The notes under the pieces: generated by a model | The model's input: the letters and a program-made list of their open reading frames with translations, nothing else | Databases searched by the model: none | Told to the model about the DNA's origin: nothing | Translations under genes and position numbers: made by a program | Assembly: GCA_002737365.1 (NCBI GenBank) | Contig: NSIL01000022.1 | Location: 1 to 44,369 of the forward strand | From: Acidobacterium sp. | GTDB taxonomy: Bacteria > Acidobacteriota > Vicinamibacteria > Vicinamibacterales > UBA2999 | Direction: 5' to 3' | DNA length: 44,369 nucleotides | Shown here: positions 1 to 8,137 of the stretch, one piece after another | Position numbering within the stretch: the first letter of the stretch is position 1 | Layout of the letters: each line of letters opens with the position of its first letter

Positions 1-233
1 ATGTGGCTCGACTTGCACCCAAACATGAGGCTCGTGGAGATGTGCGTTGCAGATGTCGATGACGAGCCTCAAACCCCTCTCGGAAAAGGCGGTCCGGTCG
101 CCCTGGCGAAGCCCATCGACCGAGTTACATGCACGTCAGCCCCTCGGCGTCGGGCCAAGCCATCCACGCGCTGGACCAGCGCGTGGCGGGGGCGCGGGGA
201 GGGATTGGGGAAACAGCGTAGGAGGAAAGCGGT
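1..233. other. Left-edge stretch with no confident gene
   Basis: I recognise no gene here. Open frames exist on both strands, but they are arginine- and proline-rich and look like chance frames in GC-rich DNA. The most protein-like reading is on the minus strand from a TTG at 72-70 running off the window edge. It has a GAGAGG-like ribosome site just upstream and gives a peptide of about 24 residues beginning MRLVIDICNAHLHEP. It could be the start of a gene continuing left, but the fragment is too short to identify. Confidence 0.3.
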
Positions 234-256
234 AAGTGCCTTTTGCGCAGGCACTT
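234..256 (-). terminator. Probable terminator of tmRNA
   Basis: On the minus strand, a perfect 7-bp stem (AAGTGCC / GGCACTT) with a 9-nt loop begins four bases after the CCA end of the tmRNA. The following sequence is moderately T-rich rather than a clean T tract. Position and symmetry fit an intrinsic terminator or a 3' end processing hairpin for ssrA. Confidence 0.55.
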
Positions 257-259
257 AAA

Positions 260-610
260 TGGTGGAGGCGGCGGGAGTTGAACCCGCGTCCGAGAACACG
301 TCGTCGCAGACCACTACGTGCGTGTCTCCGTTCTCGTGTCGCAGCCGGTTAGAAACGGAGCCAAGTGCCCCGGCCGCCATCCCCGATGTGTCTCACTGCC
401 ACGCCTCAAGGCAGAACGTGGCGGCCAGCCTACTAAATGACGATCAATCCCGAGCCGTAGGCGCTCTCAAGTTGATCGCTCACCGGTATTAAGCGGCGAG
501 AGCGTAGTCTGCGTTCGCAGTTACGTTGTTTTTCCACGGGATTTACGAGGTGCATGGGCCTCGGCACGCGTTCCGCGATCCCGCACCCCCGTCGAAGCCA
601 GATCGCCCCC
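260..610 (-). ncRNA. ssrA: Transfer-messenger RNA (tmRNA)
   Basis: tmRNA rescues stalled ribosomes and adds a degradation tag, working with SmpB. The 5' end reads GGGGGCGATCTGGCTTCGAC, the classic tmRNA start. The 3' end carries a T-arm (GGTTCAACTCC) and an encoded CCA at 262-260. The 7-nt 5' end (610-604) pairs fully with the 3' acceptor strand, with one G-U pair. The tag frame lies at 518-489: GCG AAC GCA GAC TAC GCT CTC GCC GCT TAA, giving ANADYALAA, with the conserved YALAA end recognised by ClpXP-type proteases. The size of 351 nt is normal for a one-piece tmRNA. A hairpin follows the 3' end. VapBC lies upstream on the other strand. Confidence 0.95.
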
Positions 611-749
611 AAACAGGTGTACCCAGCCATAGCGGATGAAACCCGCGACGGCTGGAATCGCTAACTACTCCTCTAGTGTAGGCCCTTCCGCGCGTGATTG
701 ATAGCCCGGCCTGGCCAGTCCCTGAGCTTGACCTCTACACACAAAACAC

Positions 750-971
750 ATGGTGTTACACATCTCCATTCGGACCAATATCGACATCAATGAAGACTTG
801 ATGCAGCAGGCCATGGCCAGCAGCGAGGCGACCACCAAGCGCGGCGTCGTCGAAGAAGCGTTGCGGTTGTTGGTCCAGACCCGCAGCCAGGGCCGGTTGC
901 GCCGCTTGCGCGGCAAGGTCGCCTGGGACGGCGACCTGAGTGCCTCGCGGATCCAGCGCACCGGCAAGTAG
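750..971 (+). CDS. vapB: VapB-type antitoxin
   Basis: This 73-residue protein has the N-terminal ribbon-helix-helix pattern of VapB antitoxins: RTNIDINEDLMQQAM, then TTKRGVVEEALRLLV. Antitoxins of this kind bind their own promoter as dimers and neutralise the partner VapC through the C-terminal tail. The stop lies six bases before the start of the PIN-domain toxin at 978, so the two are almost certainly co-transcribed. The start is uncertain. ATG at 750 adds six residues (MVLHIS) before the usual family N-terminus, and no clear ribosome-binding site precedes it. A small palindrome GTGTTACAC at 753-761 overlaps the start and could be part of an autoregulatory operator (inference). Confidence 0.85.
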   Translation: MVLHISIRTNIDINEDLMQQAMASSEATTKRGVVEEALRLLVQTRSQGRLRRLRGKVAWDGDLSASRIQRTGK

Positions 972-977
972 TCGCCA

Positions 978-1373
978 ATGGTCATCGTCGACACGTCGGT
1001 CTGGGTCGACTACTTCAACGGCCTCGAGAACCCCGAGACCAATTGGCTCGAAGCGCGGCTCGATCAGGACCGGCTGGGCCTCACGACGATCATTCTGACC
1101 GAGATTCTCAAGGGGATTGGCGATGAGAAGACGGCCTCGCTGGTCGTCGCCGAGCTTCGCCAGTTCGCCATCTTTGAGGGGATGGGCCAGTCGCTGGCGA
1201 TCCAGGCCGCAGCGAACTATCGCGCCCTGCGCAAGCGCGGAAAGACCCCGCGAAAGACCATCGATGTTCTGATTGCCACGTTTTGCATCGAAGAGCAGCA
1301 CTTGCTTCTGCATCGTGACCGCGACTTCGATCCGTTCGAGGAACTGCTCGGCCTCAACGTCATTCACCCCTGA
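978..1373 (+). CDS. vapC: VapC PIN-domain ribonuclease toxin
   Basis: This 131-residue PIN-domain protein is a predicted Mg2+-dependent endoribonuclease; VapC toxins usually cut tRNA or rRNA and so inhibit growth. The acidic residues expected at the active site are visible: Asp5 in the opening IVDTSVWVDYF, Glu42 in LTEIL, Asp96 in the KTIDVLIA helix, and Asp114/Asp116 in the HRDRDFDPF segment. Length is typical and the gene looks intact. It follows the antitoxin with a 6-nt gap. Its 3' end overlaps the convergent GT87-like gene by 10 bp, so there is no room for an intergenic terminator. Target specificity cannot be inferred from sequence. Confidence 0.9.
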   Translation: MVIVDTSVWVDYFNGLENPETNWLEARLDQDRLGLTTIILTEILKGIGDEKTASLVVAELRQFAIFEGMGQSLAIQAAANYRALRKRGKTPRKTIDVLIATFCIEEQHLLLHRDRDFDPFEELLGLNVIHP

Positions 1374-2647
1374 GAGCGCTCCTCTTGGAGAGGGATCGTC
1401 AGGTACTGCCACAAGACCAGGCCCAGCAGAATCAGCGTGCCCGGCAGCACGGCCAGGCTCAGGAAATAGAGGCGCCAGAGATCGATCCCAAGCAGGCGGC
1501 TCGCGAAGCTGGGAGGCACGAGGAAGCTGGCCAGCAGCCAATAGGCCAGCGCCCACAAGCTCAACTGCCGCCACGGCCACACCGGCCCCCTGGTCAAGAA
1601 CACCAACAACGCGTTGAGAGGCAGGATCAACGCCGCCAGATAGTAGTAGTGCGCGTAGAAAAACGTCGATACCACCAGCACGATCACACTCAGTTCCCAG
1701 ACCCTGCGCCATCGCTCGGACCGGACCGGCAGCGGCCCCGCGCGTTCGAGCCTGACGAACCCGTAGATCGACAGCCCGGCCGTGAGCAGCGCCAACACGA
1801 TGAAGGCGACCGGCGGCGAGAACGGCACGACCCGCGACAAACCACACAGCGCGATGCGCACGCTCACGCCCTGGCCGGTCTCGGTATACCGCAGCAGCGG
1901 TACCAGGCCGTCGCAGAACGCGTTCGTCGAGGCAAGGCTGGTTAGCTGCCCGGTGGCCATGCCGGGGATGTGGTTGTTGACGAACCCTTCGAGCCCGAAC
2001 AGCCAGTGGGCGAGGGCCAGCATCGCGCCGCCGACGGCGACGAAGCCGGCCAGGCTGGCCCACCAACGGCGGGCGATCAAGTACGGCACGGCCACCAGCG
2101 GCAGGTACTTGTAGAGCGTCACGTACGCCAGCAGTCCGCCGAGCAGCGCCAGCCGCTGCCGGACCGCCGCCAGCAACGCCAGCGTGAACGCCAGCACGAT
2201 CAGCACTTCAAACTCGCGAGCCATCCAGGCCTGCAGGAGCGGAAAGAACAACAGCGTGCTGATCACTACCGGCGCCCACGCCACCGGCTCGCCATGCACG
2301 TCGCGAAGCAGCCGGTGCATCAGGACCGCGATCAACACGATCGCGAGGGCATAGACCACCAGCAGGACGCGCGCGATCGCCTGATACGTGTCGAGGTAGA
2401 CCAGCGGATAGAGCGTGAGGTACTGCGTCGGTCCCCGCAGGTAGGCGGCGCTGCGGCCCTGGATGTGTTCGAGGTCAGGACTGTTCCAGAGCGCCGGATT
2501 CACCGTCTCGGCGTACGCCCCAGGCAGCGAGGCGTAGAAGTCGCCGCGGTAAAAACGCGTGCCGGCTTCAAACGCCACTGCGAAGCGTGCGACCGCCAGC
2601 ACGAGCAACGCACCGACCAGATACTTCTTGAGGCGGGAGCGGGTCAT
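1364..2647 (-). CDS. GT87-like membrane glycosyltransferase
   Basis: This is a 427-residue integral membrane protein with about ten hydrophobic segments and an N-terminal positive patch (MTRSRLKKYL). The layout and motifs resemble GT87/DUF2029 polyprenyl-phosphate-dependent glycosyltransferases of the GT-C fold: a first periplasmic loop rich in Tyr and Asp, a central YKYLPLVAVPYLIARRWW segment, and the late FFYAHYYYLAALILPLNALL helix. Such enzymes move mannose-like sugars from a lipid carrier to glycolipids or glycans outside the membrane. The start at 2647 was chosen because its ATG overlaps the upstream stop (ATGA), showing translational coupling in a three-gene operon. The substrate is unknown. 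Confidence 0.7.
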   Translation of the reverse strand: MTRSRLKKYLVGALLVLAVARFAVAFEAGTRFYRGDFYASLPGAYAETVNPALWNSPDLEHIQGRSAAYLRGPTQYLTLYPLVYLDTYQAIARVLLVVYALAIVLIAVLMHRLLRDVHGEPVAWAPVVISTLLFFPLLQAWMAREFEVLIVLAFTLALLAAVRQRLALLGGLLAYVTLYKYLPLVAVPYLIARRWWASLAGFVAVGGAMLALAHWLFGLEGFVNNHIPGMATGQLTSLASTNAFCDGLVPLLRYTETGQGVSVRIALCGLSRVVPFSPPVAFIVLALLTAGLSIYGFVRLERAGPLPVRSERWRRVWELSVIVLVVSTFFYAHYYYLAALILPLNALLVFLTRGPVWPWRQLSLWALAYWLLASFLVPPSFASRLLGIDLWRLYFLSLAVLPGTLILLGLVLWQYLTIPLQEERSQG

Positions 2648-3738
2648 GCCGTCGAAATGGCCGTCGGGGACGAGCGCCAATGCCAGAACACCCACGCCGC
2701 CATAACCAGCGCCGGTCCGAACAGGAAGGACGCCGCCGGCAGCCATTCCGTGCCGGTGCCGATCCTGGCGGTGAGTGCGCCGTTGGTCATGACGGCGCCC
2801 AGGGCGACCGCCGGCGGTACCCGCGACAGTGCGAGGGTGGCCAACGGGACCACGACGAAGAAAGTGTTGGCGAGCGCGCGCTCCGGGTTCTGGACGTAGT
2901 TCAACGCCAGGAACGGCAACACCGCGCCGAGCGCCAGTTGGCGCAGGTCGCGCGGCGCCGTGCGGTAGCCGGCGATGGCAAAGAGCCACGCGAAGCCGAA
3001 CGGGGCAAAGAGCCGAAACGCCTTCCGGACGACACCCGGGTTGCCGCGCCACCACAGCGCCAGCCAAGATCCTTCAGAGAAGCGCGCGGCCGCGTTCCGG
3101 GTGATGCCCCACCCGAAGTACGTGTCCATCACCCAGTGGAACGCCAGCAGTGCCGTTGCCGCGATGCCGGCCTGCACCACCCACCAGCGCCAACCCGGAC
3201 GACGGCGGTCGAGCAATGCCGCCAAGCCGGCCGCCCCGCTCACAAGCACGACCGTTTCCTTTGCAAACAGGCCGACCAGTCCAGCGGCCAATGCGGCGCC
3301 CGGCCGATTGGCGAACCAGAGCCAGGCCAGACCGGCCGCGAACACAAACACCATGGGATCGGCGGAGTAGGGATCGAGTGCGGTGAATGCGAATCCGAAC
3401 GACGATTGCACCATGGCGGTGGCGAGGAAAGGCGCCGGCCAGCCAGTCACCAGGCCGGCCGTCGTCACGGCCACAAGCGAGCCGGCGGCCGTATTAGCGG
3501 CCCACTGGTATCCGCGCCAGCGGACTTCCGAATCCACGGGAATCTGTTCGAGCAGCACGGGAACCAGAACCCGATAGCAATACACCGTCCACCCACACCC
3601 GGGTTCGAGCGGGTGGTGGCCAACCCACTCGTATTCCTGGCGATCAGTGAGCTTCGGTGAGGCGGCCGTCAACTGCACCACAGCCGCCAGCAGCGCGTTC
3701 AGCAGGATGATGGCGCCGACGCGCGCGGCTACGGTCAT
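2644..3738 (-). CDS. Multi-pass membrane protein, possibly GT-C-like
   Basis: This 364-residue protein has about nine to ten hydrophobic helices. I do not recognise the family with certainty. A large first loop with acidic and aromatic residues (LTDRQEYEWVGHHP), a LVGLFAKETVVLV segment similar to the GKE(T/S) loop often seen in bacterial GT-C-like membrane proteins, and its coupling to a GT87-like gene suggest a sugar-transfer role. It lies between the spermidine-synthase-like gene and the GT87-like gene, with ATGA overlaps on both sides (3738/3735 and 2647/2644), so all three are probably made in fixed proportion. A longer reading from an upstream start would run through the coding region of the preceding gene, so ATG 3738 is preferred. 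Confidence 0.65.
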   Translation of the reverse strand: MTVAARVGAIILLNALLAAVVQLTAASPKLTDRQEYEWVGHHPLEPGCGWTVYCYRVLVPVLLEQIPVDSEVRWRGYQWAANTAAGSLVAVTTAGLVTGWPAPFLATAMVQSSFGFAFTALDPYSADPMVFVFAAGLAWLWFANRPGAALAAGLVGLFAKETVVLVSGAAGLAALLDRRRPGWRWWVVQAGIAATALLAFHWVMDTYFGWGITRNAAARFSEGSWLALWWRGNPGVVRKAFRLFAPFGFAWLFAIAGYRTAPRDLRQLALGAVLPFLALNYVQNPERALANTFFVVVPLATLALSRVPPAVALGAVMTNGALTARIGTGTEWLPAASFLFGPALVMAAWVFWHWRSSPTAISTA

Positions 3739-4409
3739 GACGACAACCGCCCCAGGAAGATCGTATGGCGCGGCCCGCCCTTCTTGAGGCGGGCACGAAC
3801 GCGCTCGACCTCCACCTTGAAGCCCGCGTATTTCAACCGTTGCTCGAACCGGCGATCCTCCCACGCTGACCACACCGCCAGCACGCCACCCGGCTTGAGC
3901 GCGGCGCGAATGGTCGCAATGCCGCGGTCGTTGTAGAGCCCGGCATTACTGGATTCGGTAAACGCCTCTGGGCCGTTGTCAATGTCGAGCAGGATCGCGT
4001 CGAAGCGGCCGGCGCTCGAGCGCAGCGTCGCGATCACGTCCTTGACCTCGATCGTGACCCGCTTGTCAGCGGTCGGCTGGTCGGCCAGCGCGGCCAGCGG
4101 ACCGCGGTGCCATTCGACGATCGCGGGGATCAGTTCCGAGACGATGACGGTGGCGTCGGCGGGGAGCAGGTCGAGCGTGGCGCGCAGGGTGTAGCCGAGG
4201 CCCAGACCGCCGACCAGCACACAGGCGCCGCCCAGGGAAGACAAACGCTTGCCGGCCATCTCGGCCATGGCCTCTTCGGAGCCGTGCATGCGGCTCGACA
4301 TCAGGATCTTGCCGCCCGCCATGATCACCAGCTCCGTATCGCGGCGGGTCAGCGACATCAGCGTGCCGTCCGGCGTGCGGGCTTCGGCGAGCAGCTCCCA
4401 GGGTTTCAG
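3735..4409 (-). CDS. Spermidine-synthase-like SAM-fold protein
   Basis: This protein of about 224 residues has the Rossmann fold of the spermidine synthase/SpeE-like methyltransferase group: a glycine loop in VLVGGLGLGYTLRATL, an acidic strand end in VSELIPAIVEW, FDAILLDIDNGPEAF, and LKPGGVLAVWSAW. The upstream part RMHGSEEAMAEMA is also typical of this group. It lacks enough family signature to claim true aminopropyltransferase activity. No ATG or GTG fits the conserved start; the best choice is CTG at 4409, preceded by GGTGATC, an exact complement to the 3' part of the anti-Shine-Dalgarno region, at suitable spacing. A TTG at 4487 would give a 26-residue extension crossing the promoter region. 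It heads an overlapping operon with two membrane proteins. Confidence 0.75.
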   Translation of the reverse strand: MKPWELLAEARTPDGTLMSLTRRDTELVIMAGGKILMSSRMHGSEEAMAEMAGKRLSSLGGACVLVGGLGLGYTLRATLDLLPADATVIVSELIPAIVEWHRGPLAALADQPTADKRVTIEVKDVIATLRSSAGRFDAILLDIDNGPEAFTESSNAGLYNDRGIATIRAALKPGGVLAVWSAWEDRRFEQRLKYAGFKVEVERVRARLKKGGPRHTIFLGRLSS

Positions 4410-4428
4410 TCGATCACCACGACGAAAG

Positions 4429-4436
4429 TGTATAAT
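4429..4436. promoter_or_regulatory. Overlapping divergent -10 elements
   Basis: On the plus strand TATAAT occupies 4431-4436. On the minus strand TATACA occupies 4434-4429. The two -10 boxes share bases, so RNA polymerase probably cannot use both at once. The minus box would start transcription about 13 nt before the CTG start of the spermidine-synthase-like gene. The plus box would serve the decayed gene at 4514 and perhaps the lytic transglycosylase behind it. No good -35 hexamer is visible on either side. Confidence 0.4.
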
Positions 4437-4513
4437 GCCCGCGGACGGACGTTTCGAGCGAATCCCAGCCGCTGCTGGCGTCCCCAACGGCCCACCCCGG
4501 GTCAGGAAACAAA

Positions 4514-4821
4514 ATGTCGTTCGAAGATCGGGTTCGGTTCTCCGTCGACCAGGCGCTCAGTACGCTCGTCAAGCAAGTTGTGGATGAGGCCGCGGACGAG
4601 CGCGACGCCACCACTCGTGCCGCGCGTGAATCTGCGTTTGCCGAAGCGGAACAGGCGGCGCAAACACGCGTCGCTGACGCCGAAGCGCGTGTGCGCGCCA
4701 CCATGGACGAGGCGATCGCGGCGGCTGCGCCCGGCGGACGGCCCGGCTTTTGACCTCGGAGATTCGGCTCTTCCATGAACCGGCCGGTGGCGATGCGGCG
4801 TTGCTTGGGAACATGGCGTAG
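4514..4821 (+). pseudogene. Remnant of a helical coiled-coil protein
   Basis: An ATG at 4514 opens a 79-residue frame ending at 4753. It is almost wholly helical and rich in Ala, Glu and Arg (MSFEDRVRFSVDQALSTL, then EAEQAAQ-type heptads). The frame stops abruptly after a Gly/Pro-rich turn. In the next frame, from about 4738 to the stop at 4819-4821, the DNA reads ARLLTSEIRLFHEP. I recall that as the C-terminal signature of longer Acidobacteria proteins that begin with this same N-terminus. The simplest reading is an in-gene deletion plus frameshift that joined the two ends. The memory of the family is not checked. A small functional helical protein of 79 residues remains possible. Confidence 0.5.
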
Positions 4822-4826
4822 ACAAC

Positions 4827-6923
4827 GTGCCGACACAGTTTGAGACAAGAGTTCGGACCGTCGCGCTTGGCGTGGTGCTGATCGCTGGTGTGACGGTTGT
4901 GGCGCAGCAGCGGCTGGCGCCGACGGTGCATCCACCGGTGCCGGCGGACCTGTCGTCGATGTGGTTTGCGACGGCGGCCGCGACGACCATGGAGCCGGCG
5001 CTGACCAACTTCGTGAAGGGTGTGCGGCTGCTCGAAGACCGCGACAACGCCGAGGCGGCGCTGCCGCTGGTCAGCGCGCCTGCGCTCGCCTCGACCGCGC
5101 TCGCCGACTACGCGCGGTACTACGCGGGCTTGTCGCTGCTAAAGCTCAAGCGCTACGCCGCCGCCGACGGCGCCTTCGCCGCCTTGGCCGGCCGCAAGAT
5201 CGATGGCCACCTGCCCGAAGATGCCGCCTTCCGCCAGGCCGAAGTCCGCCAGGCGCAGCGAGACTTCACTGGCGCCGTCGTGATCTACGAATCGCTCGTC
5301 GGCCGGACGCTGGCGCGTCCCCAGGTCGCCTGGCTGCAGCTGGGGTTGACCGCCGGCCAGGCGGGGCAGCCCGCGCGCTCGGTTGAAGCCCTGCGACGCG
5401 TCTATTACGACTTTCCAACCAGTGTCGAAGCCGACACGGCAGCGAAGGAGCTTGACCGGCTGACCGTCGACGCCGACGCCGCGCTGGCTCCCAAGGAACT
5501 CGCCCGCGCGGACGCGCTGTACCGCGCGCGCCGCTGGTCCGCGGCGCGTGATTCCTACGAAGTGGTCCAGCCGTTCGTCTCTGGCGCCGATCGCGCGAGG
5601 GTCGACGTGCGCATTGCCGGCTGCGACGTCGGTCAGGGCCGCTTTCGCGAGGGTCGCGATCGCGTGATGCCGCTCATCGACGGTCCGTCCGGTGAAGAGG
5701 CCGCTTTCCACCTGGTCGTCGCGACGCGCGGCCTCAAGCAGAAGGACGAGCACGTCAAGCGGTCGCGCGCATTCGTCGCCCGGTACCCGGCCAGTCCGTT
5801 CGCCGACGAAGTCCTCAACAACCTGGCCTCGGCGTTGATCATCGACGATGAGGACGGACAGGCGGATGCCGTGTTCCGGGAAGTGGTGGAGAAGTATCCG
5901 TCGGGCCGGTTCGCCGAGCGTGCGTTCTGGAAGGCCGGCTGGTGGGCCTATCGGCAGGGACGCTTCCAGGATGCCGCGCAACTATTCGACCGCGGTGCCG
6001 CGCAGTTTCCGCGCTCCGACTACCGGCCGTCGTGGCTCTACTGGAGCGGGCGAGCCTGGCTGCAAAGCAACGATGCCGAGACCGCGGCGGCACGCCTGCA
6101 ACTGGCCGCGACGGATTATCACAACTCCTATTACGGCCGGCTGGCGGTGAGGCAATTGGCCAGCGGGCGCGGTGCGGCGATCACGCCGTCACTGCAGCGC
6201 CAGCCGGTGCCGGTCAGCGTGCCGACCGCCCAGCGCATTGCCCTGCTGCTGGCCACCGGCCTCAACCAGGAAGCGATGAGCGAACTACAGTATGCCCAGC
6301 GCGTGTGGGGCGACTCGCCGCAGCTGCAGGCCACCATCGCGCTGACCCATCGCCGATTGGGCAACGTGCGCGCCGGCATCAACACCATGAAGCGCGCCTA
6401 TCCGCAGTACCTCGCGGCTGGCGGTGAGACACTGCCGAGCGAAATCCTGCAAGTGATCTTCCCGTTGGACTACTGGCCCTTGCTGCAGAAGTACGCGGAG
6501 CAGCGCGGCCTCGATCCCTACGTGGTGGCCGCCCTGGTGGCGCAGGAATCGAACTTCGATCCGGCGGTCGTCTCGCCCGCCAATGCGTGGGGTCTGATGC
6601 AGGTGTTGCCGAACACCGGCCGCAGCCTGGCCCGCAAGCTCGGCGTGCATCCGTTCTCGACCAAACGCCTGACCGAGGCGGAGGTCAACGTGCGACTAGG
6701 CACACAGTTCTTTGCCGACTCGATTCGCAGGTTTGGCGGTGTGCATTTCGCGCTCGCGGCCTACAATGCCGGTGACAGCCGCGTCGCCTCGTGGCAGCGC
6801 GAGCGACCGGGCATGCCGCAGGACGAGTTCATCGACGACATCCCGTTCCCAGAGACGCAGAACTACGTCAAGCGCATCCTCGGGACGGCAGAGGACTACC
6901 GCTCGCTCTACGGTAAGAATTAG
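4827..6923 (+). CDS. slt: Soluble lytic murein transglycosylase (Slt family)
   Basis: This 698-residue exported protein cuts the MurNAc-GlcNAc bond of peptidoglycan, leaving 1,6-anhydro ends. It has a hydrophobic signal segment (VALGVVLIAGVTVV, residues 11-24), a long helical TPR-like region (about 50-530) resembling the U-shaped domain of Slt70, and a C-terminal GH23 SLT domain (about 545-690). The catalytic Glu is E574 in ALVAQESNF. The family motifs NAWGLMQVLP and ALAAYNAGDSRV follow it. The start is GTG at 4827, without an obvious ribosome-binding site. The aminotransferase starts 15 nt after the stop, so the two may be co-transcribed although their functions are unrelated. Confidence 0.9.
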   Translation: MPTQFETRVRTVALGVVLIAGVTVVAQQRLAPTVHPPVPADLSSMWFATAAATTMEPALTNFVKGVRLLEDRDNAEAALPLVSAPALASTALADYARYYAGLSLLKLKRYAAADGAFAALAGRKIDGHLPEDAAFRQAEVRQAQRDFTGAVVIYESLVGRTLARPQVAWLQLGLTAGQAGQPARSVEALRRVYYDFPTSVEADTAAKELDRLTVDADAALAPKELARADALYRARRWSAARDSYEVVQPFVSGADRARVDVRIAGCDVGQGRFREGRDRVMPLIDGPSGEEAAFHLVVATRGLKQKDEHVKRSRAFVARYPASPFADEVLNNLASALIIDDEDGQADAVFREVVEKYPSGRFAERAFWKAGWWAYRQGRFQDAAQLFDRGAAQFPRSDYRPSWLYWSGRAWLQSNDAETAAARLQLAATDYHNSYYGRLAVRQLASGRGAAITPSLQRQPVPVSVPTAQRIALLLATGLNQEAMSELQYAQRVWGDSPQLQATIALTHRRLGNVRAGINTMKRAYPQYLAAGGETLPSEILQVIFPLDYWPLLQKYAEQRGLDPYVVAALVAQESNFDPAVVSPANAWGLMQVLPNTGRSLARKLGVHPFSTKRLTEAEVNVRLGTQFFADSIRRFGGVHFALAAYNAGDSRVASWQRERPGMPQDEFIDDIPFPETQNYVKRILGTAEDYRSLYGKN

Positions 6924-6938
6924 CTAACCAGGACACCA

Positions 6939-8102
6939 ATGTCTCGAGTGCGTAGCGCGAAGCGGGTCACCTCATTTGCGGATTCGGTGTTTGGCGAGAT
7001 GACCCGTCTGGCAAAGCTGCACAACGCCGTCAACCTGTCCCAGGGCTTCCCTGATTTCGAGGCGCCGATGGCTGTCAAGGAAGCCGCCTGCGCAGCCATT
7101 CATCAGGATCAGAACCAATACGCGCCTCCCTACGGAACGCGCTCCTTGCGCGAGGCCATCGCCGCCGACTTCGCCGCCCGCCACGGTATGCCGATCGTCG
7201 CCGACGAGCAGGTCACGGTCTGCTGCGGGTCGACCGAAGCGATGATGGCGGTGATGATGGGCTGCATCGATCCGGGCGACGAAGTGATCGTCTTCGAGCC
7301 CTGCTACGAGAACTACGGCCCCGACGCGATCATGGCCGGGGCGCAGCCGAAGTTCGTGCGCTTGCGCGCCCCTAGCTGGACCTTCGATCCCGACGAACTG
7401 AAGCGCGCCTTCTCCAACCGTACCCGCGCCATCGTCATCAACTCGCCGAACAATCCGACCGGCAAGGTGTTCACGCGCGCGGAGCTCGAAATGATTGCGA
7501 GCCTGTGCCTGCAGTGGGACGTGCTGGCCATCTCCGACGAGATCTACGAGCGGATTGTCTACGACGCGCGGCCGCACGTCTCGATCGCCTCACTGCCCGG
7601 CATGGCGAATCGCGCCGTCGTCACCAGCGGCCTGTCGAAGACCTACAGCGTGACGGGGTGGCGCATTGGGTGGGCGATTGCGCCGGCTGCGCTCACCGGC
7701 GGCATTCGCAAGATTCACGATTTCCTGACCGTGGCGGCCCCCACGCCGTTCATGGATGCCGGGGTGGTGGCGCTGTCGATGCCGCCGGAGTCGTACGTGG
7801 CGTTGGCCGCCGACTACCAGGCCAAGCGCGACCTGATGCTCGACATCCTGACCCGGCACGGCTTTGCCACCTACCAGCCCGGTGGCGCGTACTACGTGAT
7901 GGTGGACGTCGCGAAGTTCGGGTTCAGCAGCGACACCGAGTTCGCCCTGCACCTGGTGAAAGACATCGGCGTCGCCACGGTACCGGGCAGCAGCTTCTAC
8001 AGCGACCCGGCCTCGGCGCCGCAGACCGTGCGGTTCTGCTTTTCGAAGCGCACCGAGACGCTGCAGGAAGCCGACCGGCGGTTGGCGGCGTTGTCGCGCT
8101 AG
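6939..8102 (+). CDS. Class I/II PLP-dependent aminotransferase
   Basis: This 387-residue fold-type I aminotransferase resembles the methionine/kynurenine aminotransferase group (YbdL/KAT-like): opening AVNLSQGFPDF, NQYAPPYGTRSLREAI, then VINSPNNPTGKVF and ISDEIYERIVYD. The PLP Schiff-base lysine is K234 in SGLSKTYSVTGWRIGW. The phosphate-binding Arg lies in the same block, and the C-terminal Arg that binds substrate carboxylate is in TVRFCFSKR. It probably moves amino groups from Met, Gln or aromatic amino acids to a 2-oxo acid in the cytosol; the exact donor is not decided by sequence. The ATG at 6939 has an AGGA ribosome site six bases upstream. The gene converges with the membrane protein at 8138. 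Confidence 0.9.
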   Translation: MSRVRSAKRVTSFADSVFGEMTRLAKLHNAVNLSQGFPDFEAPMAVKEAACAAIHQDQNQYAPPYGTRSLREAIAADFAARHGMPIVADEQVTVCCGSTEAMMAVMMGCIDPGDEVIVFEPCYENYGPDAIMAGAQPKFVRLRAPSWTFDPDELKRAFSNRTRAIVINSPNNPTGKVFTRAELEMIASLCLQWDVLAISDEIYERIVYDARPHVSIASLPGMANRAVVTSGLSKTYSVTGWRIGWAIAPAALTGGIRKIHDFLTVAAPTPFMDAGVVALSMPPESYVALAADYQAKRDLMLDILTRHGFATYQPGGAYYVMVDVAKFGFSSDTEFALHLVKDIGVATVPGSSFYSDPASAPQTVRFCFSKRTETLQEADRRLAALSR

Positions 8103-8104
8103 GC

Positions 8105-8123
8105 CGCAGATTCAACGCAGATT
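8105..8123 (+). repeat. Direct repeat of CGCAGATT
   Basis: CGCAGATT occurs at 8105-8112 and again at 8116-8123, an 11-bp period, in the 35-bp gap between two convergent genes. Its role is unknown; it could be a chance pair or a short member of a dispersed repeat family. Confidence 0.4.
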
Positions 8124-8137
8124 ACGGAGACAGGCTG

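Noticed and set aside
1-258. Plus-strand open frame of 85 codons at the left edge
   Set aside because: It is Arg/Pro-rich with no domain pattern, runs into the tmRNA terminator, and its composition looks like a chance frame in GC-rich DNA.
1970-2899. Long plus-strand frame opposite the GT87-like gene
   Set aside because: Composition is dominated by Gln, Arg and His in the antisense of a Leu/Ala-rich membrane protein; this is a typical shadow frame.
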